This document shows, one piece after another, positions 6,430 through 9,791 of a stretch of 9,791 nucleotides of DNA. The notes beneath the pieces were generated by a model. It searched no databases. It was not told where the DNA came from and saw nothing but the letters and a program-made list of their open reading frames with translations. Source of the DNA: Chloroflexales bacterium. GTDB taxonomy: Bacteria; Chloroflexota; Chloroflexia; Chloroflexales; Chloroflexaceae. The stretch lies in NCBI GenBank assembly GCA_013336035.1, contig JAAXUL010000234.1, positions 1 through 9,791 of the forward strand, in the 5' to 3' direction. Position 1 is the first letter of the stretch. Each line of letters starts with the position of its first letter. The position numbers and the translations under genes were made by a program.

Positions 6430-7665
6430 ATGACCAGCGTTCTGATCGTCGAAGATGAGCTTCTTGTCGCTATGGATGCGCGGGCCCTGCTAACCAGCCA
6501 CGGCTACGATGTGGCGGCGGTAGCGGCAAGCGGCGGCGAGGCAGTCAGCCAGGCACTCAGCCTGCGCCCCGACCTGGTCCTGATGGATATCCGCCTGCGC
6601 GGCGAGATGGACGGGATCACAGCGGCGGCCCAGATCCTGACCCACCATAGCGTTCCGGTGATCTACCTCACGGCCTTCGCCGACGACGACACCCTGCTGC
6701 GCGCCCGCACCACGGCCCCCTACGGCTATCTGGTCAAACCCTTTGACGAGTCAACCCTGATCGCCTCGATCACGATGGCCGTCGAGCGCCACAGCCGCGA
6801 CCGGCAGACCAACACGCGGGCCGAGCTGCTCAGCGCAGTCCTCGACGGCTCGGGGGACGCCGTAATCGCCGTAGACGCCAACGGGCTGGTGACCTACCTC
6901 AACCCCCACGCCGCGGCGCTGATCCAGCAGGACCGCCAGAGTGCGCTCGGGCGGCCCGTGGCGGCGCTCGTGCCATTGCGCGACCCGTACACCGGCGCGC
7001 TGGTGCCGCCGCCCGCCCTCGAAGCCCTCCTCGGGGCAGCGGTGTCGCCGCGCCCCCGCCCACTCGACCTGTGCCTGCCGGGCATGCCGACCCGCCCGGT
7101 GCTGATAGGCACAGCGCCAGCGCCCGGCCCTGTTGGGCTCACCGGGGCCGTGATGATCCTATGGGAGCAGCCCGCACCAATCGCCGCGAGCCCACAGGCG
7201 CAGCCCACGCCCTACCCCGAACCACACCCTACCCCGTACCACGCCCCATCCCATAATCGCGAGCAGCGCCCAGCCAGCCAGGTCACGCGCCTCTCGCCGG
7301 CGTGTATGAGCCTGATCGCCCCTGGGCGCATCGACCGCCCCCTCAAGCTCCACCTGCTGCTGGTGCTCCACCAGCACGGGCAGCTGCGCCACGACGCCGC
7401 CAGTCTCAGCGAGTGGCTCAAGGAGCCGCCGTGGGAGGTGCAGAGCGCCCTGAGCGAGCTGGCCGAGGCCGGCCTGCTCTACCGCGGCGCCGAGCAGCAC
7501 CATCCCTCGTACCACCTGGCCCGCGCAACCGACAACGACAGTGTGGCGTGCCTCGCCCGCGCCTTCGACGACCCCGAGCTGCGCCAGCTCTTGCTCAGCC
7601 GCGTGCGCACCGCTGACCAGGAGCGCCTGCTGCGCCAGCCGCCGCCGTGGGAATTTCTCCGCTAA
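6430..7665 (+). CDS. Response regulator: REC-PAS-linker-winged-helix-like
   Basis: A 411-residue response regulator. The start is taken at ATG 6430, four bases after GGAGG (6421-6425) and directly before the MTSVLIVEDE strand. An upstream TTG at 6373 would add 19 unlikely residues. REC covers 1-121, with acidic Glu8/Asp9, phosphoacceptor Asp53 (LVLMDIRL), Thr81 (YLTA) and Lys103 (LVKPF), so it looks fully active. Residues about 128-245 resemble a PAS domain (LDGSGDAVIAVDANGLVTYLNPHAAAL). A Pro/His/Tyr-rich linker follows (about 248-284). The C-terminal ~125 residues look winged-helix-like (ASLSEWLKEPPWEVQSALSELAEAGLLYRG). It converges on the histidine kinase with 8 bp between stops, and that kinase is the likely phosphodonor. 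A PAS between REC and a DNA-binding-like output is unusual. The output could bind DNA or a protein; no target is visible. Confidence 0.9.
   Translation: MTSVLIVEDELLVAMDARALLTSHGYDVAAVAASGGEAVSQALSLRPDLVLMDIRLRGEMDGITAAAQILTHHSVPVIYLTAFADDDTLLRARTTAPYGYLVKPFDESTLIASITMAVERHSRDRQTNTRAELLSAVLDGSGDAVIAVDANGLVTYLNPHAAALIQQDRQSALGRPVAALVPLRDPYTGALVPPPALEALLGAAVSPRPRPLDLCLPGMPTRPVLIGTAPAPGPVGLTGAVMILWEQPAPIAASPQAQPTPYPEPHPTPYHAPSHNREQRPASQVTRLSPACMSLIAPGRIDRPLKLHLLLVLHQHGQLRHDAASLSEWLKEPPWEVQSALSELAEAGLLYRGAEQHHPSYHLARATDNDSVACLARAFDDPELRQLLLSRVRTADQERLLRQPPPWEFLR
7205..7255 (+). repeat. Three tandem copies of a 17-bp unit inside the response-regulator linker
   Basis: Units lie at 7205-7221, 7222-7238 and 7239-7255, of the type CCACGCCCTACCCCGAA. 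Copies 1 and 2 match at 15 of 17 bases, copies 2 and 3 at 13 of 17. The period is not a multiple of three, so each copy is read in a different frame. The C-rich unit still encodes Pro-rich peptide in every frame (PTPYPEPHPTPYHAPSH). Confidence 0.8.
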
Positions 7666-7673
7666 GGGCGGCC

Positions 7674-8798
7674 CTAGGTGGTGCGATCCGGCACGATTAG
7701 CGTCACGGCGGTGCCGGGGCTACGGCGCCACGAGAGCGTGCCGCCGACCTGGGCGGCCAGGGCGTTCACGATCTGCAGGCCCATCGAGGGGCTGCGGGCC
7801 GGGTCGAGGTCCGCCGGCAACCCGGCGCCATCGTCGCGCACGCTCAGGATGAGCGCGCCGGAGGGGCCACGCGAGCCGCCGATCATGATCGAGCCGGGCT
7901 GGCCGGGCGGAAAGGCGTGCTTGAGGCAGTTGACGATCAGCTCGTTGAGGATCAGCCCCAGGGCCATAGCCTGGTCTACATCGATGCCAGGCACGTTGAC
8001 CTCGGTGCGGACAGCCACATTGCCGGCGACGACCCTGTAGGCGCGCAGCAGGTCGGCCACCAGGGTGCGCACATAGGCCCCCAGGTCGATCCGGGCCAGG
8101 TCGGGCGCCTGGTAGAGCCGCTCGTGCACAAGGGCCATCGCCCGCACGCGCCGCTGGCTCTCGAGGAACAGGTCTCGCACGCGCGCATCGGCGATCTGCT
8201 CGCTCTGGAGGCGCAGCATCGAGGCGATCACCTGCAGGTTGTTCTTCACCCGGTGGTGGATCTCCTTGAGCAGGACCTCTTTCTCGGCGAGAGAGGCGCG
8301 CAGACGCGAGCCGGCCTCGCGCTCGGCGGTGATATCGCGAATAATGCTCTGGTGGAGGTTCGGCCCCAGGCGCACCGCGGTGTACTGGGCGATACGCGGG
8401 CTGCCATCAGGCCGGCGGAAGGGGAACTCGCCGGCGTCGCGCCCGCTCGCGAGGTAGCTCTGGTGGCGCTCGGCGACTTCGGGGCCGGCGTCGAGCCGCA
8501 GGTCGTCGGCGCTCATACCGATCAGCCGCTTGCGGGGAATGCCAAAGAGGGCGGCAGCCGCCTCGTTAGCGTCGAGGTAGATGCCGCTGTCGTCCGTCAG
8601 GACAATAGCGTCGAGGCTGGCCTCGAAAAGGCGTCGGTAGCGCTCTTCGCTCTCGCTAAGGGCCAGCTCGGCCCATCTGCGCTCACTTACGGTCTCGGGG
8701 TTGCGCTCAGTGGCGCGGCCAGATCTGCGACGGCGGCTTGGCGGCGGGCGAATGGCTCGATGTCGGCCCATGGGGGCAGTATGGCACGCCCGGGGCAC
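7674..8798 (-). CDS. Soluble PAS / HisKA_2 sensor histidine kinase
   Basis: A histidine kinase of 374 residues from GTG 8798, or 365 from ATG 8771; neither start has a strong Shine-Dalgarno. There is no membrane segment. The first ~30 residues are basic (Arg-rich). A PAS domain spans about 48-160 (SEERYRRLFEASLDAIVLTDDSGIYLDANEAAAALFGI...). The HisKA_2 dimerisation helix contains KEIHHRVKNNLQVIASMLRLQ, with His182, directly before RVKNN, the likely phosphoacceptor. The HATPase domain has the N box LGLILNELIVNCLKHAF (280-296), G1 RDDGAGLPAD (321-330) and G2 SMGLQIVNALAAQVGG (338-353). It resembles PdtaS-type cytosolic kinases in layout. It converges with the REC-PAS regulator, 8 bp between stops, which argues for a cognate pair transcribed from opposite sides. 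The PAS ligand cannot be told from sequence. Confidence 0.92.
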   Translation of the reverse strand: MPRACHTAPMGRHRAIRPPPSRRRRSGRATERNPETVSERRWAELALSESEERYRRLFEASLDAIVLTDDSGIYLDANEAAAALFGIPRKRLIGMSADDLRLDAGPEVAERHQSYLASGRDAGEFPFRRPDGSPRIAQYTAVRLGPNLHQSIIRDITAEREAGSRLRASLAEKEVLLKEIHHRVKNNLQVIASMLRLQSEQIADARVRDLFLESQRRVRAMALVHERLYQAPDLARIDLGAYVRTLVADLLRAYRVVAGNVAVRTEVNVPGIDVDQAMALGLILNELIVNCLKHAFPPGQPGSIMIGGSRGPSGALILSVRDDGAGLPADLDPARSPSMGLQIVNALAAQVGGTLSWRRSPGTAVTLIVPDRTT

Positions 8799-8853
8799 GC
8801 CACCGTAACAAGATCGCCGCGCCGCGTGAACGTCTCGCTACCTGCCCGCACAT

Positions 8854-8882
8854 TTGCGCGCCAGCCCGCCCCCAGCTATACT
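8854..8882 (+). promoter_or_regulatory. Promoter of the trpG/pabA gene
   Basis: TTGCGC (8854-8859), a 17-bp spacer and TATACT (8877-8882) make a sigma70-like promoter with an estimated start near 8889 and a leader of about 28 nt before the ATG at 8917. The -35 matches the consensus in three of six positions and the -10 in five of six. Confidence 0.55.
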
Positions 8883-8916
8883 GCGGCCAGAGCGCTGATG
8901 ACGGAAGGAGCGGCCA

Positions 8917-9483
<567 letters not shown>

Positions 9484-9626
9484 AGCCCCCGCGGCGCGAC
9501 GAGCGCGCTAGGCTGAGCCACTCTCCGACACCCTTGTCTTGCCCTGCCGCCCGACCACCGCTGCTTTAAGCGCGGCGCGCCACGCTGTGCGAGCGGATGG
9601 CCGCTGAATGGCCACGCCGCCCCCCA

Positions 9627-9635
9627 TGCTATACT
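9627..9635 (+). promoter_or_regulatory. Extended -10 promoter of prs
   Basis: TGC directly precedes TATACT (9630-9635), giving an extended -10 (TGn-TATACT). The predicted start is near 9642, about 31 nt before the prs ATG. No -35 of note is seen, which is acceptable for an extended -10 promoter. The rest of the 189-bp gap after trpG/pabA holds only small GC-rich inverted repeats. Confidence 0.55.
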
Positions 9636-9672
9636 ATCCCCCGCGACGTTGCCTCTTCATCGTGGGTGAGCT

Positions 9673-9791
9673 ATGAGCCTCGAAAACACTTTAATCTTCG
9701 CCGGGAGCAGGAGCAGGCGTCTGACGGCAAGTATCTGCGGCCACCTCGGGCAGAGCCCCTCCCGAGGCGAGGTAATCACCTTCTCTGATGG
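9673..9791 (+). CDS. prs: Ribose-phosphate pyrophosphokinase, N-terminal fragment cut by the window edge
   Basis: Thirty-nine complete codons run off the right edge. They read MSLENTLIFAGSRSRRLTAS..., then ICGHLGQSPSRGEVITFSDG. This matches the N-terminus of PRPP synthetase: a LIFAGS strand, a helix ending before a short Gly/Ser turn, and the signature FSDG that precedes E in family members. The enzyme makes PRPP from ribose 5-phosphate and ATP for purine, pyrimidine, NAD, histidine and tryptophan synthesis. A TGA at 9667-9669 in the same frame fixes ATG 9673 as the earliest start. GGGTGAG precedes it but sits very close to the ATG. The gene has its own promoter after trpG/pabA. The usual length is about 310-320 residues, so roughly 12% is visible. 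The identification rests on this short but characteristic stretch. Confidence 0.85.
   Translation, partial: MSLENTLIFAGSRSRRLTASICGHLGQSPSRGEVITFSD

Noticed and set aside
7665..7675. Inverted repeat AGGGC-G-GCCCT at the junction of regulator and kinase stops
   Set aside because: A one-base centre cannot form a usable loop; no terminator signal.
9494..9508. GCGCG / CGCGC hairpin after the trpG/pabA stop
   Set aside because: Five GC pairs without a T-run. Common by chance in this GC-rich DNA.

Overview
The window is GC-rich, gene-dense bacterial chromosome with seven protein genes. Six are complete and one is cut by the right edge. The best guess for the host is a filamentous Chloroflexota (Chloroflexia; Roseiflexus/Kouleothrix-like). 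This rests on the GC-rich coding style, a large secreted amidase built from golvesin-like, PA14 and Ig-like modules and ending in an LPALMR-type tail, and the mix of neighbours. It is an impression from family knowledge, not a database result.

Left part (1-2178): a two-gene leftward unit, signal peptidase I (lepB) followed by a GT4 glycosyltransferase. The 42-bp gap between them can form a GC-only hairpin. A near-consensus sigma70 promoter right after the glycosyltransferase stop fires leftward out of the window. Divergent from lepB is a rightward gene of the AmmeMemoRadiSam / pyruvate-formate-lyase-activase-like radical SAM family. It keeps the family frame and the flanking Cys motifs but has lost all three cysteines of the CX3CX2C cluster site. 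This is the most unusual gene here.

Middle (3222-6429): a 968-residue secreted N-acetylmuramoyl-L-alanine amidase on the minus strand, convergent with the radical-SAM-like gene. A 301-bp intergenic region follows. It holds a 9-bp perfect inverted repeat in front of the amidase and a TATACT promoter for the next gene.

Right-centre (6430-8798): a response regulator (REC-PAS-proline-rich linker-winged-helix-like) and a soluble PAS/HisKA_2/HATPase histidine kinase. They converge with only 8 bp between their stops and probably form one two-component pair. The regulator's linker contains a 17-bp tandem repeat whose period is not a multiple of three.

Right edge (8917-9791): a glutamine amidotransferase subunit of the TrpG/PabA type, then the first 39 codons of ribose-phosphate pyrophosphokinase (prs). 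Every rightward gene has a TATACT hexamer 40-85 bp before its start codon, so TATACT looks like the working -10 box. I see no tRNA, rRNA, CRISPR array, insertion sequence or phage gene, and no convincing intrinsic terminator with a T-run.
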